The notes: generated by a model not told the origin, from the sequence alone. Positions 1-10,463 are shown, counted from the first letter of the stretch. The stretch is DNA of 64,000 nt from Verrucomicrobiaceae bacterium (GCA_019694165.1 JAIBCL010000027.1:1-64000); one strand, 5' to 3'. A program made the numbers and translations.

Positions 1-3000
1 GACATCGGCGCGGATGAGCTTGGCGTCCCCGAGATCGCCGTGTCAGGCAATGGCAGCAACATCGCCGACGGCAGCGGGACGACGAGCGTGACGAACGACA
101 CGGACTTCGGCGGCACGCCGGTGACCGGCGGCACCGTGACGCACACCTTCACCATCACCAACGATCCCGCGGCAACCACGGGCTTGCAGCTCGGCACAGT
201 CACGCTCGGCGGCGCGAACGGCCTCACCGATTTCACGGTCACGCAGCCGCTCGCCACGCTCCTCGCGCCCGGCGCATCCACCACCTTCACCGTGACCTTT
301 GATCCTTCCGCGCCGGGAGCGCGCACGGGCACGGTCAGCATCGGCAACAATGACGCCGACGAGAATCCCTTCGACTTCACCATCAGCGGCACGGGCCAGA
401 TGCCGGAGATCGTGGTGGAGCAGCCGCCAGGCACGGGTTTGACTGATGCCGTGGGCACGCAGGATTTCGGCACCGTGCGCGTCGCCACGAGCACGACGCT
501 GACCTTCACCATCACCAACACCGGACCGGCTGATCTGCTCAACCTCGCCGTGACGAAGGACGGCGCGCAGAGCGCGGAGTTCGCCCTCGGCGCGCTCGGC
601 GCGGTGACGCTCGCGTCCGGGGCGACGACGACCTTCGACGTGACCTTCACGCCTGCGTCAACGGGAGCGCGTAATGCGGCCATCCACATCGCCAGCAATG
701 ACGTGGATGAGAACCCCTTCGACATCGCGCTCACCGGCACGGGCGCACAGCCAGACATCGCGGTGGCGGAGGTCGGTGGCTCATCGCTGACCGATGGCGT
801 GAGCAGCGTGGCCTTTGCCACCACACCGCCGGGCGGCATCACGGCGAAGCGCTTCGAGATCACGAACACGGGCAGCGCGTCGCTGACGCTGGGCAGCGTG
901 AGCATCAATGGCGCCAGCGCGGGGGAGTTCAGCGCGGGCGCGCTGAGCACCACGAGCCTCGCGGCCGGACAGACGGCCTATCTCGACGTGACCTTTGCCC
1001 CGCTCTTCGCCGGTGCGAAGACGGCGGCGCTGCATGTGGTGAGCGATGACCCGGATGAGAACCCCTTTGACCTCGCGCTCACCGCCACCGCCACCGCGCT
1101 GAGTGCGCCGGTCAATCTGGTGCGGGACATCACACGCACCTTTGGCGGGCTTTCGCCTGGCACGGCGGTGGTCATCGGCACGAAGGCGTACTTTTCGGCC
1201 ACGACGGGGAATGAAGGCACGGAACTCTGGGCCACGGATGGCACGGCGGCGGGCACAACGCTGCTCAAGGACATCATCCCCGGCACGGCGAGCAGCTCGC
1301 CCTCCTCGCTCACGAACTTCGGCGGCACGCTGTTCTTCAGTGCGAGCGATGGCACCAACGGCACCGAACTCTGGAAGAGCGACGGCACCGCCGCAGGCAC
1401 CGTGATGGTGAAGGACATCTTCTCCGGCGCGTCGAATTCGAGTCCGGCAAACTTCACGGTCATCGGCAGCACGCTCTATTTCACGGCCAGTGACTCGACG
1501 GCGAACGGCATCGAGCTTTGGAAGACGGACGGCACGGCGGCGGGCACAGTGATGGTGGCAAACATCAACGCCATCGCAAACTCCGGCTCCAGCCCTTCGA
1601 ACCTGCGCAATGTGAACGGCACGCTCTTTTTCACCGCGAACGACGGTGTGAATGGTGTCGAACTGTGGAAGAGCGACGGCACCGCCGGTGGCACCGTGCT
1701 GGTGAAGGACATCGTGGCCGGGGCCACCAGCTCCTCGCCCACGAATCTCAACGCGCTCGGCACCTCGCTGATCTTCACCGCGAATGATGGCTCCAACGGC
1801 ACCGAGCTGTGGATCAGCGACGGCACGGGTGCTGGCACCGTGCTGCTGAAGGACATCAACGCGGGCAGCGCTAACTCGAGTCCGTCGTCCTTCGCCAGTC
1901 TGGGCGGTGCGTTATATTTCGCGGCGACGACGGCGGCGGAGGGCACGGAGCTGTGGAAAACCGACGGCACTCCCGCCGGCACGGTGCTGGTGAAGGACAT
2001 CAATCCTGGCACGGGCGTGGCGAACCTGGGCAGCTTGACCGCGTTCGGCGGCACGCTTTATTTTGCAGCCTTCAACGGAGTGAGCGGCACCGAGCTGTGG
2101 AAGAGCGACGGCACCACCGCGGGCACGGTGCTGGTGAAGGACATCGTCAGCGGCGGCGGCAGTTCATCTCCGGCAGCCTTCAGGGTGCTCGGCAGCACGC
2201 TGTGTTTCACTGCCAATGATGGCGCGACCGGAACCGAGCTTTGGAAGACCGATGGCACCGCCGCAGGCACCGTGCTGGTCAAGGACATCAACCCCGGCGT
2301 GGGCAGCTCATCGATCTCCGGCGGCGTTGATCTCGGCGGCACCCTGATTTTCAGCGCCAATGACGGCATCAACGGGCAGGAACTGTGGAAGAGCGACGGC
2401 ACCACCGCGGGCACCGTGCGCCTCGGCGACGGGGAGGCGGGCACGATCGGCTCCTCCGTGACGAATCTCCGCGCCATGAACGGCGTGCTTTACTTCAGTG
2501 CCTTCGACGGCGTGAACGGCCAGGAACTCTGGCGCACCGACGGCACGCCGACCGGCACGTGGATGGTGAGAAACATCTTCGGAGGCGCTAGCTCGTCTGC
2601 CCCCGCCAATCTCACCCCCATCGGCAGCACCCTTTACTTCACGGCGAGCGGCTCGACCAATGACGGCACGGAGCTGTGGAAGAGCGACGGCACCTCGGGC
2701 GGCACCGGCATGGTGCTGAACATCAATCCGACAGCAAGTACAAGCTCCAGCCCGACGCTGCTCACGCCGGTCGGCTCCACGTTGTTTTTCGCCGCCACCG
2801 CCTCGACGGCGCTCGGCGCGGAGCTTTGGAAGAGCGACGGCACCGTCGCGGGCACCGTGCTGGTGAAGGACATCAATCCGACCGCGAACACCAGCTCCTC
2901 GCTGGCCAATCTCACCGACTTCAATGGCACACTGTTCTTCTCCGCCAACGATGGCACGAACGGCGCCGAACTGTGGAAGAGCGACGGCACCGCCGCCGGC

Positions 3001-6000
3001 ACGGTGATGGTGCTCGATATCAATGCGGGCAGCGCCAGCTCATCGCCGGGAAATTTCCGCGTGATCGGCTCCACCCTCTACTTCTCAGCGACGACCGCCG
3101 CGAACGGCACAGAATTGTGGAAGACCGATGGCACGGCGGCGGGCACGGTGTTGGTGAAGGACATCACCAACGGGACGACGGGTTCCGCCGTGACGAACCT
3201 CACGGCGGTCGGCAGCACGCTCTTTTTCATCGCTAACAACAACGTCAACGGGCAAGAGTTGTGGAAGAGCGACGGCACCACTGCCGGCACGGGGATGGTG
3301 GCCGACATCAATGCGGGCAGCGCCAGCTCATCGCCGGGAAATTTCCGTGTGATCGGCTCCACGCTCTACTTCGCCGCGACGACCACCACCAATGGCCGCG
3401 AGCTGTGGAAGAGCGACGGCACCGGCAGCGGCGTGGTTTTGGTCAGCGACATCGAGGCAGGGGCCACCGGCTCGGGACCAGCATCGATCACGGACTTCAA
3501 TGGCACGGCTTATTTCAGCGCGACGACGATGGCCGGCGGTGCCGAACTCTGGAGCAGCACCGGCACGGGCGCGGGCACCGCGCTGGTGCTCGATCTGATG
3601 CCCGGCGCGGCCAGCTCTTCGCCATCGGATCTCACCGTGGTGGGCAATCAGCTCTTCTTCGTCGCGCGTGGCCCCGATCAGGGCACGGGCGAGCTGTTCG
3701 TCGTGGGCGCGCCGCCCGCCGCGCCTGACATCGCCATCGAGCAGCCGGCGCTCACGAATCTGACGGACGGTGCGGCCACCATCGACATCGGCGCCGCGTT
3801 GCTCGGACGTGCCCCGGCATCGAAGACCTTCACGCTGCGCAACACCGGCGGTCAGGCGCTCGTCGTCTCCGGTGTGGCCATCGATGGTGTGAATGCGGCG
3901 GACTTTTCCACCTCACCGCTCGTCGGTGTCACCATCCCCGCCGGTGGAGTGATCACCTTTGCCGTCTCGCTCGATACGAGCACTGCTGGCGCGAAGACCG
4001 CCGCGATGCACATCACGACGAACGATCCCGATGAGAGCCCCTTCGACATCGCGCTCACCGGCACGGTGAGCGAGTCCCCGGAGATCGCGATCGAGCAGCC
4101 GCCCGGCACCGACCTCGTCGATGGCACCTCGACGATTGTCTTTGGCGATGCGGTGCTGGGCGCGCCGGTCGTGAAGACGCTCACCATCCGCAACACAGGC
4201 ACGCTGCCGCTCAATCTCGGCGCGATCACGCTCACCGGCAGCACGGCGGACTTCAGCGCCGGCACGCCGGGCAGCGCCACGCTCGCCGCAGGCGGCACGA
4301 CCACGCTGAATGTGACCTTCTCCACCACGACGACCGGCGCGAAGACGGCGGTGCTGCATCTGGTCTCGAACGATCTCGACGAGGGTGTGTTCGACCTGCG
4401 CCTCAGCGGCATCGGCTCCGCGCCCGCAGGCCTGCTGAGCCTCACGCGCGACATCAATCAAACCGGTGCCGACGCCGCCATCACCAGCGCCGCGCTGCTG
4501 GGATCGTCGATCTATTTCGCCGCCACCACGCCCGACCTCGGCACCGAACTGTGGAAGAGCGATGGCACCGCCGCCGGCACCGCGTTGTTGAAGGACATCA
4601 ATATAGGCACGGGCAGCAGCTCGCCCTCGAATTTGCTCGTCATCGGCAGCACGCTCTACTTCAGCGCCAACACCACTGCCAACGGCACGGAACTCTGGAA
4701 GAGCGACGGCACCACGGCGGGCACCGTGATGGTGAAGGACATATTCAGCGGGCCCACCAGTTCGAGCCCGGCCAATTTTGCCAACGTCGGCGGCATGCTG
4801 TTTTTCAGCGCGATTGATTCCACCGCGAATGGCACCGAACTCTGGAAGAGCGACGGCACCGCCGCCGGCACCGTGCTGGTGCTGAACATCAACGCGACCG
4901 CCAGCACAGGCTCCACTCCAGCCAATTTCACCGCCGTCGGCTCCACCCTCTTCTTCACCGCGAATGATGGCGTGAACGGCCTGGAGCTGTGGAAGAGCGA
5001 CGGCACTGCGGGTGGCACCGTGCTGGTGAAGGACATCACCGCGGGCAGCACCGGCTCCACGCTCGCGAACCTCACCGCCTCGGGCGGCATGCTGTTCTTC
5101 ACCTCCACCGATGCCACCTTTGGCAATGAACTGTGGAAGAGCGACGGCACGGCGGCTGGCACGGTGCTGTTACTGGACATCCGCTCAGGCACCAACAGTT
5201 CATCACCCGCCGGCCTGGTGGATGTGGCCGGCACCTTGTTCTTCCGCGCCACCAACGGGACCGACGGCACCGAGCTGTGGAAGAGCGATGGCAGCATCGC
5301 CGGCACGATGATGGTCAGAGACATCTTATCAGGAGCCGGCTCATCCACGCCGACCGGACTGCTCGCCGTGGGTGGCGTGGTCTATTTCGCCGCGACCGAT
5401 GGCGTGAACGGCGTCGAGCTGTGGAAGAGCGACGGCTCCACCGAGGGCACCGTCATGGTGGCCGACATCCTCCCTGGGGCGGGCTCGTCGAATCCCACCA
5501 ACCTCGCGCGCGTCGGCAATCTCGTTTACTTCAATGCCACCTCGGCCACGGGCGGCGCCGAGCTGTGGAAGACGGACGGCACCGCCTTCGGCACCACGCT
5601 CGTGCACGAGATCAATGCCACCGGCAGCTCGGCTCCCGGCCTGATCTTCAACAACGGCAGCACCACGATCTTCATCGCCGACGACGGTGCCAATGGCCGC
5701 GAGGTCTGGGCCACCGACGGCACCGCCGCGGGCACCACTCTCCTCGCTGACATCGTCGCCGGCAGTAAAGACGCCAGCCCTGCGAGCCTCCGCGTCCTCA
5801 ACGGCGCGCTGCTCTTCACCGCGAACGACGGCGTGAACGGCACCGAACTCTGGCGCAGCACCGGCCTGCCGGGAGGCACGGCGATGGTGAAGGACATCAA
5901 CGTGGGTTCTGGAAACGGGCCAACGTCTGCGGGTGTCATCATGGGATCGACTCTCTACTTCGCAGCCAGCGATGGCACGACCGGCACGGAACTGTGGGCC

Positions 6001-7770
6001 ACCGACGGCACCGCCTCAGGCACCGTGCGCGTGAAGGACATCAATCCCGGATCGAGCAGCTCCCTCCCGGTGGCGCTCGTCAGGATCGGCAGCACCCTCT
6101 TCTTCTCCGCGGGTGACGGCACAAACGGCGACGAGCTGTGGAAGAGCGATGGCACCGACGCCGGCACCGTGCTCGTGGCGAACATCAATCCCGCCGCGAA
6201 CACCGGTTCCTTCCCCGCCAACCTGACCGATGTGAACGGCACCCTCTTCTTCAGCGCGAGTGACGGCACGAACGGCATCGAGCTGTGGAAGAGCGATGGC
6301 ACCGCCGCAGGCACCGTGCTCGTGCTCGACATCATCCCCGGAAGCACCAGCTCATCTCCGGGAAATTTTCGCGTCATCGGCAGCACGCTCTTCTTCACCG
6401 CCAGCACCGCCGCGAGCGGAAACGAGCTGTGGAAATCCGACGGCACCGCCGCCGGCACCGTGATGGTGAGCGACATCAACCCGGGCACGGCCAGTGCAGC
6501 GCTAAGCAACCTGACCGTGATCGGCAGCACGCTCTACTTCGCCGCCACCAATGGCACGAACGGTGTCGAGCTGTGGAAGACCGACGGCACCGCCGCCGGC
6601 ACCGTGATGGTGAAGGACATCATAGCGGGAGCGAGCTCGTCCACCCCGTCCAGCTTGGTAAATATGGACGGCACGTTGTTCTTCTCAGCAGGTGGCAGCA
6701 CAGGCACCGAACTTTACAAGAGCGACGGCACCGCCGCCGGTACTGTCCTCGTGAAGGACATCAACTCAGGCGGCTCATCTTCGCCTGGCTCGCTCACGAA
6801 CATCTACGGCACGCTCTATTTCTCCGCCGCCACCGCCGCCAACGGCGCCGAGCTGTGGAAGAGCGACGGCACCGCCGCCGGCACCGTGCAGGTGGCCGAC
6901 ATCCGTACCGGCGCGCTGGGCTCGAGTCCGGCCAATTTCACCGTGATGGACAACCGCCTCTTCTTCACCGCCACCGGCCCCGACCTCGGCACGGAACTCT
7001 GGTCTCTCGACCTCGGCCCGCCTGACATCGCGGTCGAGCAGCCCGCCCTCACCGGCCTCACGGACGGTGTCTCCACGGTGAACGTCGGCAACGTCCTCGC
7101 CGGCGTCGTCACACCGCAGACGAAGACCTTCACCATCCGCAACGCGCCCTCCAATGTCCCGCTCACAGGGCTTGCGCTCACCATCAACGGCGTCTCCGCC
7201 TCCGCCTTTAGCGCCAGCGCCCTGAGCACCACCACGCTCGCGCCCAACGGCACCACCACCTTCACCGTCACCTTCACGCCACCGGTGACGCTGGGCACCT
7301 ACACCGCCGCCTTGCACATCGCCAGCAACGACCCCGACGAGAACACCTTCGACATCACCCTGACCGGAGGCGTGCTGACCCAGGCGCAGAACTGGCGTGA
7401 CTTCTACTTCGGCAGCACCGCCAACAGTGGCAACGGCGCGGACGCGAATGACTTTGACCTCGACGGCTCGAACAACTTCCTCGAGTTCTGCCTGGCCACC
7501 AATCCCACGCAATCCTCGCAGCCCGTCCAGGCCGTGACACGCAACGGCACGAACCTCGAATTCACCTACACCCGCGCCAAGGCCGCCGTGCTCGACGGCG
7601 TGACCTTCACCGTCGAGTGGAGCGACACGATGGCCGCCCTCGACTGGCACACCACCGGCGTCACCGAGCAAATCCTCACCGACAACGGCACCATCCAGGA
7701 AATCAAAGCCACCCTCCCCGCCGGCCCAGGCGACCACCGCTTCATCCGCGTGAGGGCCACGTCGCCGTAG
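1..7770 (+). CDS. Giant ELWxxDGT-repeat surface protein with choice-of-anchor D domains (5' end outside window)
   Basis: The frame is open from the first base. The window begins with DIGADELG, the kind of ending seen on choice-of-anchor Q / beta-helix domains, so the true start lies upstream. About 2590 codons are visible. Order by nucleotide: three ASH/choice-of-anchor D beta-sandwiches (about 30-1080, each closing with a DENPFD-like motif), a block of 17 ELWKSDGTAAGT-type units of about 48 residues (1180-3690), two ASH domains (3727-4410), a second block of 17 units (4490-7000), one ASH domain (7021-7365), and a tail with an EF-hand-like DxDGxNNFxEF loop (7440-7490) plus a terminal beta-domain. 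ELW units are known repeats of secreted bacterial proteins and may form beta-propellers. An extracellular adhesive or structural role is inferred; no catalytic motif is seen. The stop TAG is 14 bp from the convergent helicase stop. Confidence 0.9.
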   Translation, partial: DIGADELGVPEIAVSGNGSNIADGSGTTSVTNDTDFGGTPVTGGTVTHTFTITNDPAATTGLQLGTVTLGGANGLTDFTVTQPLATLLAPGASTTFTVTFDPSAPGARTGTVSIGNNDADENPFDFTISGTGQMPEIVVEQPPGTGLTDAVGTQDFGTVRVATSTTLTFTITNTGPADLLNLAVTKDGAQSAEFALGALGAVTLASGATTTFDVTFTPASTGARNAAIHIASNDVDENPFDIALTGTGAQPDIAVAEVGGSSLTDGVSSVAFATTPPGGITAKRFEITNTGSASLTLGSVSINGASAGEFSAGALSTTSLAAGQTAYLDVTFAPLFAGAKTAALHVVSDDPDENPFDLALTATATALSAPVNLVRDITRTFGGLSPGTAVVIGTKAYFSATTGNEGTELWATDGTAAGTTLLKDIIPGTASSSPSSLTNFGGTLFFSASDGTNGTELWKSDGTAAGTVMVKDIFSGASNSSPANFTVIGSTLYFTASDSTANGIELWKTDGTAAGTVMVANINAIANSGSSPSNLRNVNGTLFFTANDGVNGVELWKSDGTAGGTVLVKDIVAGATSSSPTNLNALGTSLIFTANDGSNGTELWISDGTGAGTVLLKDINAGSANSSPSSFASLGGALYFAATTAAEGTELWKTDGTPAGTVLVKDINPGTGVANLGSLTAFGGTLYFAAFNGVSGTELWKSDGTTAGTVLVKDIVSGGGSSSPAAFRVLGSTLCFTANDGATGTELWKTDGTAAGTVLVKDINPGVGSSSISGGVDLGGTLIFSANDGINGQELWKSDGTTAGTVRLGDGEAGTIGSSVTNLRAMNGVLYFSAFDGVNGQELWRTDGTPTGTWMVRNIFGGASSSAPANLTPIGSTLYFTASGSTNDGTELWKSDGTSGGTGMVLNINPTASTSSSPTLLTPVGSTLFFAATASTALGAELWKSDGTVAGTVLVKDINPTANTSSSLANLTDFNGTLFFSANDGTNGAELWKSDGTAAGTVMVLDINAGSASSSPGNFRVIGSTLYFSATTAANGTELWKTDGTAAGTVLVKDITNGTTGSAVTNLTAVGSTLFFIANNNVNGQELWKSDGTTAGTGMVADINAGSASSSPGNFRVIGSTLYFAATTTTNGRELWKSDGTGSGVVLVSDIEAGATGSGPASITDFNGTAYFSATTMAGGAELWSSTGTGAGTALVLDLMPGAASSSPSDLTVVGNQLFFVARGPDQGTGELFVVGAPPAAPDIAIEQPALTNLTDGAATIDIGAALLGRAPASKTFTLRNTGGQALVVSGVAIDGVNAADFSTSPLVGVTIPAGGVITFAVSLDTSTAGAKTAAMHITTNDPDESPFDIALTGTVSESPEIAIEQPPGTDLVDGTSTIVFGDAVLGAPVVKTLTIRNTGTLPLNLGAITLTGSTADFSAGTPGSATLAAGGTTTLNVTFSTTTTGAKTAVLHLVSNDLDEGVFDLRLSGIGSAPAGLLSLTRDINQTGADAAITSAALLGSSIYFAATTPDLGTELWKSDGTAAGTALLKDINIGTGSSSPSNLLVIGSTLYFSANTTANGTELWKSDGTTAGTVMVKDIFSGPTSSSPANFANVGGMLFFSAIDSTANGTELWKSDGTAAGTVLVLNINATASTGSTPANFTAVGSTLFFTANDGVNGLELWKSDGTAGGTVLVKDITAGSTGSTLANLTASGGMLFFTSTDATFGNELWKSDGTAAGTVLLLDIRSGTNSSSPAGLVDVAGTLFFRATNGTDGTELWKSDGSIAGTMMVRDILSGAGSSTPTGLLAVGGVVYFAATDGVNGVELWKSDGSTEGTVMVADILPGAGSSNPTNLARVGNLVYFNATSATGGAELWKTDGTAFGTTLVHEINATGSSAPGLIFNNGSTTIFIADDGANGREVWATDGTAAGTTLLADIVAGSKDASPASLRVLNGALLFTANDGVNGTELWRSTGLPGGTAMVKDINVGSGNGPTSAGVIMGSTLYFAASDGTTGTELWATDGTASGTVRVKDINPGSSSSLPVALVRIGSTLFFSAGDGTNGDELWKSDGTDAGTVLVANINPAANTGSFPANLTDVNGTLFFSASDGTNGIELWKSDGTAAGTVLVLDIIPGSTSSSPGNFRVIGSTLFFTASTAASGNELWKSDGTAAGTVMVSDINPGTASAALSNLTVIGSTLYFAATNGTNGVELWKTDGTAAGTVMVKDIIAGASSSTPSSLVNMDGTLFFSAGGSTGTELYKSDGTAAGTVLVKDINSGGSSSPGSLTNIYGTLYFSAATAANGAELWKSDGTAAGTVQVADIRTGALGSSPANFTVMDNRLFFTATGPDLGTELWSLDLGPPDIAVEQPALTGLTDGVSTVNVGNVLAGVVTPQTKTFTIRNAPSNVPLTGLALTINGVSASAFSASALSTTTLAPNGTTTFTVTFTPPVTLGTYTAALHIASNDPDENTFDITLTGGVLTQAQNWRDFYFGSTANSGNGADANDFDLDGSNNFLEFCLATNPTQSSQPVQAVTRNGTNLEFTYTRAKAAVLDGVTFTVEWSDTMAALDWHTTGVTEQILTDNGTIQEIKATLPAGPGDHRFIRVRATSP
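1180..3690 (+). repeat. ELWxxDGT repeat block 1 (17 units)
   Basis: Direct coding repeats of about 145 bp, each encoding a conserved GTELWKSDGTAAGTVLVKDI-like core followed by a Ser/Gly-rich stretch and a GSTLYFxA strand. I count 17 ELW cores plus a degenerate final half-unit (GELFVVG). Units 13 and 15 share a 41-nt identical stretch (3019-3059 and 3307-3347), which points to recent unit duplication or gene conversion. Confidence 0.9.
4490..7000 (+). repeat. ELWxxDGT repeat block 2 (17 units)
   Basis: Second array with 17 cores plus a degenerate terminal ELWSLD. Unit n resembles unit n of block 1. Examples are unit 3 (STANGxELW ... NINA), unit 4 (TANDGVNGxELWKSDGTAGG), unit 12 (NPxANTxS ... 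NGTLFFSAxDGTNG), unit 13 (SSSPGNFRVIGSTL) and the last unit (LFF..xGPDxGT). The array therefore looks like a copy of the whole block rather than independent unit amplification. Confidence 0.85.
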
Positions 7771-7784
7771 TCCAGTGTTGCGCC

Positions 7785-10463
7785 TCAACTCGCCGCCCGA
7801 AGATCCAGCCTCACCATGTCGAGCAGCTCATCGTTGCTCATGTCGGTGAGGATTTTTGCCGCGCCTTCACCGCCTAGCAGATCTTCGGCGAGGGCGCGTT
7901 TGCTTTGGATGAGCGCGTCCACTTTCTCCTCGATGGTGCCGGGGCAGACGAACTTGTGCACGAGCACATTCTTCTTCTGCCCGATTCGGAATGCGCGATC
8001 TGTCGCCTGATTCTCCACTGCGGGATTCCACCAGCGGTCAAAATGGATCACGTGGCTGGCGGCGGTGAGTGTGAGACCGGTGCCTCCGGCTTTGACGCTG
8101 AGCACGAAAAACGGCGGGCCGTCGGGCTGCTGGAATTGCTCGACCATTTTCTGCCGCTGTGCGATGGGCGTGCCGCCGTGCAGCACGAGGCCGGGCCTTC
8201 CAAACACGGTGGCAAGATGTGTGGCGAGCGGCTCCGTCATCTCGCGGAACTGCGTGAAGACCAGGCAGCGCTCCTGTCGCTCGGCCAGTTCGGCAGTGAT
8301 CTCGGCGAGTCGCTGGAACTTGCCGCTCTCCTCTGCGGCAAAGCGCGCGTCGCCGCTCCAGTGGCTGGGGTGATTGCAGACCTGCTCGAACTTGATGAGG
8401 TAGCCGAGCACGAGGCCACGCCGCTGGTTTTCGTCGAGGTCTTCGTTGTCGATGTCGGCCTTGAGCTGCTCGACGAGCTTGCCGTAGAGAATCGCTTGCT
8501 TCTTGGTCAGCGGGCAGAGAGCGTTGACCTCGGTCTTGTCGGGCAGGTCGGAGATGATGGATTTGTCAGTCTTCATCCGGCGCAGCAGATAAGGCTGGAT
8601 GAGTTTGCGCAGCGGCGCGTAGCCGGTTCGGCTCTTCGGATCGCCCAGGCGCTTCGTGGCATCGGCAAACTCACGCGCCTTGCCGAGGAGGCCGGGATTG
8701 AGAAAATCGAAGAGGCTCCACAAGTCGCCGAGCCGGTTCTCGACCGGCGTGCCGGTGAGCGCGATGCGTGAGCGCGCGATGATTCGCTTCACTGCCCGAG
8801 CTTGAGCCGTGGCGGCGTTTTTGATCGCCTGCGCTTCGTCGATGACAGCAATGTCCCACTCGTGTGCGCTTAATGCCGCGCTGCGCTGCCAGAGGCCGTA
8901 GGTGGTGAGAAAGGCGTCGTGGTTTTTCAGCGTGCGCGATGGATCGGCGAGCACGGCGTCCATCTCCTCCTTCGATACGACGGATGGATGGCCGATGAAG
9001 ACGCGCAGGTGCGGAGCGAATCGGGCGAACTCCGCGCGCCAGTTGCCGACGAGCGATGCCGGCACGATGAGCAGGCTGGTGCGTGGACCGTCTGCCGGGC
9101 GCTCCCGCTTGCGAAGGCAAAGCAGTGCGATGATCTGCAGCGTCTTCCCGAGGCCCATGTCATCGGCGAGACAAGCGCCGAGGCCGAGGCGCGAAATGAA
9201 ATGCAGCCAGCCGACTCCGCGCTGCTGATAAGGCCGCAGAGTGGCCCGCAGGTCGTGGATCGCATCGAGCGACGGCGGATCGCGGAGCTGTTCGAGCATG
9301 GTTTGCAACTCCTTGCCGGCGATCACATCCGACCACTCACGCGTGGCGTCGATCTCGGCCTGGATGACTTCGCCGTCGGGCCCCCCGCCGCCCGTGCGAT
9401 AGCCGGCGAGCAGTCTCATGCCTTCGTGGAAGGACATTCCTTCGGCGTGTGCGAGCTGAACGTTCTTCCAGTGACCGAGCACTTGATCAAGCTTGTCGCG
9501 ATCAATCTCGACCCACTGGCCTTTGAGATTCACGAGTCCGGAGGGCGAGGCTTTGATCTGCGCCCATTCTTTTTCGGTGAGTGTCTCGCCATCGAGCGTG
9601 TAGTTCGCGCTGAATCGCAGCAGTGAGTTTACTCCGACGCCGCCGGCCTTTGCTGCATCGACCGTGATCGTGATCTGCGGTCGTCCGGGGCGGCGGCCTT
9701 TCCACCAGTCGGGCACTTTCACCACGAGGCCGCTCTCTTCGAACACGGGAATCTCGCGGATGAACTGATATGCGTCCGACGGCGTCCACGCGGCGGCTTG
9801 GAAGAGTTTCCGTGACTCGAGAAGCTCGCGGACGAGCTTGCTGCGTTCGGCAGCGACGCGCACGGGGGCGAGCAGCGAGTCGAGCGCCGGCTGATCCTTC
9901 TTCTCCGCGTAAGCCTGCAGCGCTCGGCCCAGCGGCGTATGCTGCGGCGTGCCGGTGGCGGAGAGTTTGTCCGTGTAGGTCGCGAGGAAGGCGAAAGGCT
10001 GCTGCTCGTTGCGCTTGTTTTCCGCGAGATGAAACGTGACGCGCCCGACCAGATGCCACGCGGGATTGCGCTCGCGCAGCCACCCCTCGAGTCCGCCAGT
10101 GTTAGCGGTGCTCTCGGTTGCGGTGATGGTGCGGAGGTCGTACCAGAGCCGCGTGAGCAGCGTATCGGTCACATACTCCGCGCCGAGCATCGGGGGCACG
10201 GCGGCGAGAAAGGCGAGACGCTGCATCGCGTCAGGTGGCTCAGCAGAGTTTGGATCGCGCGTCTGGCAGACGCGGGCGAGAAACTGCCGGCCCCACTCGC
10301 GCGCCCAGGCGAGCGGTGCGTCGAGATCCTCTTTGAGCGCGGCCGTGGCGAGGTGGAGGATGCCGTGGGCATCACTTTGCGCGAAGGCGCTGTGAGTGGC
10401 GGGCGTGGTCTCTGCGTCGGTGCAGAGGCGTGGCTCGGGGGTGCAGTGGAGGGTGGATGGCAT
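7785..10463 (-). CDS. SNF2-family DEAD/DEAH-box helicase
   Basis: 892-residue SNF2/Rad54-type ATPase, inferred to translocate on double-stranded DNA and remodel protein-DNA or RNA-polymerase complexes. The N-terminal half (about 1-400) is the bacterial SNF2-associated region. The ATPase core follows: Walker A DDMGLGKT near residue 430, the DEAQ box near 543, LTGTPVENRLGDLWSLF of motif III, and C-terminal motifs V/VI (SVKAGGTGLTLT, ATDRAFRIGQ). All motifs needed for ATPase activity appear intact. The start codon at 10463 directly abuts a purine-rich palindrome (10464-10558), so its natural promoter and leader may have been displaced by that element. It converges with the ELW-repeat gene. Its cellular target cannot be deduced. 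Confidence 0.92.
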   Translation of the reverse strand: MPSTLHCTPEPRLCTDAETTPATHSAFAQSDAHGILHLATAALKEDLDAPLAWAREWGRQFLARVCQTRDPNSAEPPDAMQRLAFLAAVPPMLGAEYVTDTLLTRLWYDLRTITATESTANTGGLEGWLRERNPAWHLVGRVTFHLAENKRNEQQPFAFLATYTDKLSATGTPQHTPLGRALQAYAEKKDQPALDSLLAPVRVAAERSKLVRELLESRKLFQAAAWTPSDAYQFIREIPVFEESGLVVKVPDWWKGRRPGRPQITITVDAAKAGGVGVNSLLRFSANYTLDGETLTEKEWAQIKASPSGLVNLKGQWVEIDRDKLDQVLGHWKNVQLAHAEGMSFHEGMRLLAGYRTGGGGPDGEVIQAEIDATREWSDVIAGKELQTMLEQLRDPPSLDAIHDLRATLRPYQQRGVGWLHFISRLGLGACLADDMGLGKTLQIIALLCLRKRERPADGPRTSLLIVPASLVGNWRAEFARFAPHLRVFIGHPSVVSKEEMDAVLADPSRTLKNHDAFLTTYGLWQRSAALSAHEWDIAVIDEAQAIKNAATAQARAVKRIIARSRIALTGTPVENRLGDLWSLFDFLNPGLLGKAREFADATKRLGDPKSRTGYAPLRKLIQPYLLRRMKTDKSIISDLPDKTEVNALCPLTKKQAILYGKLVEQLKADIDNEDLDENQRRGLVLGYLIKFEQVCNHPSHWSGDARFAAEESGKFQRLAEITAELAERQERCLVFTQFREMTEPLATHLATVFGRPGLVLHGGTPIAQRQKMVEQFQQPDGPPFFVLSVKAGGTGLTLTAASHVIHFDRWWNPAVENQATDRAFRIGQKKNVLVHKFVCPGTIEEKVDALIQSKRALAEDLLGGEGAAKILTDMSNDELLDMVRLDLRAAS

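Noticed and set aside
1180..7000. Regular direct repeats considered as a possible CRISPR array
   Set aside because: The repeats are about 145 bp, degenerate and coding (ELW units), with no identical 25-40-bp repeats and variable spacers.
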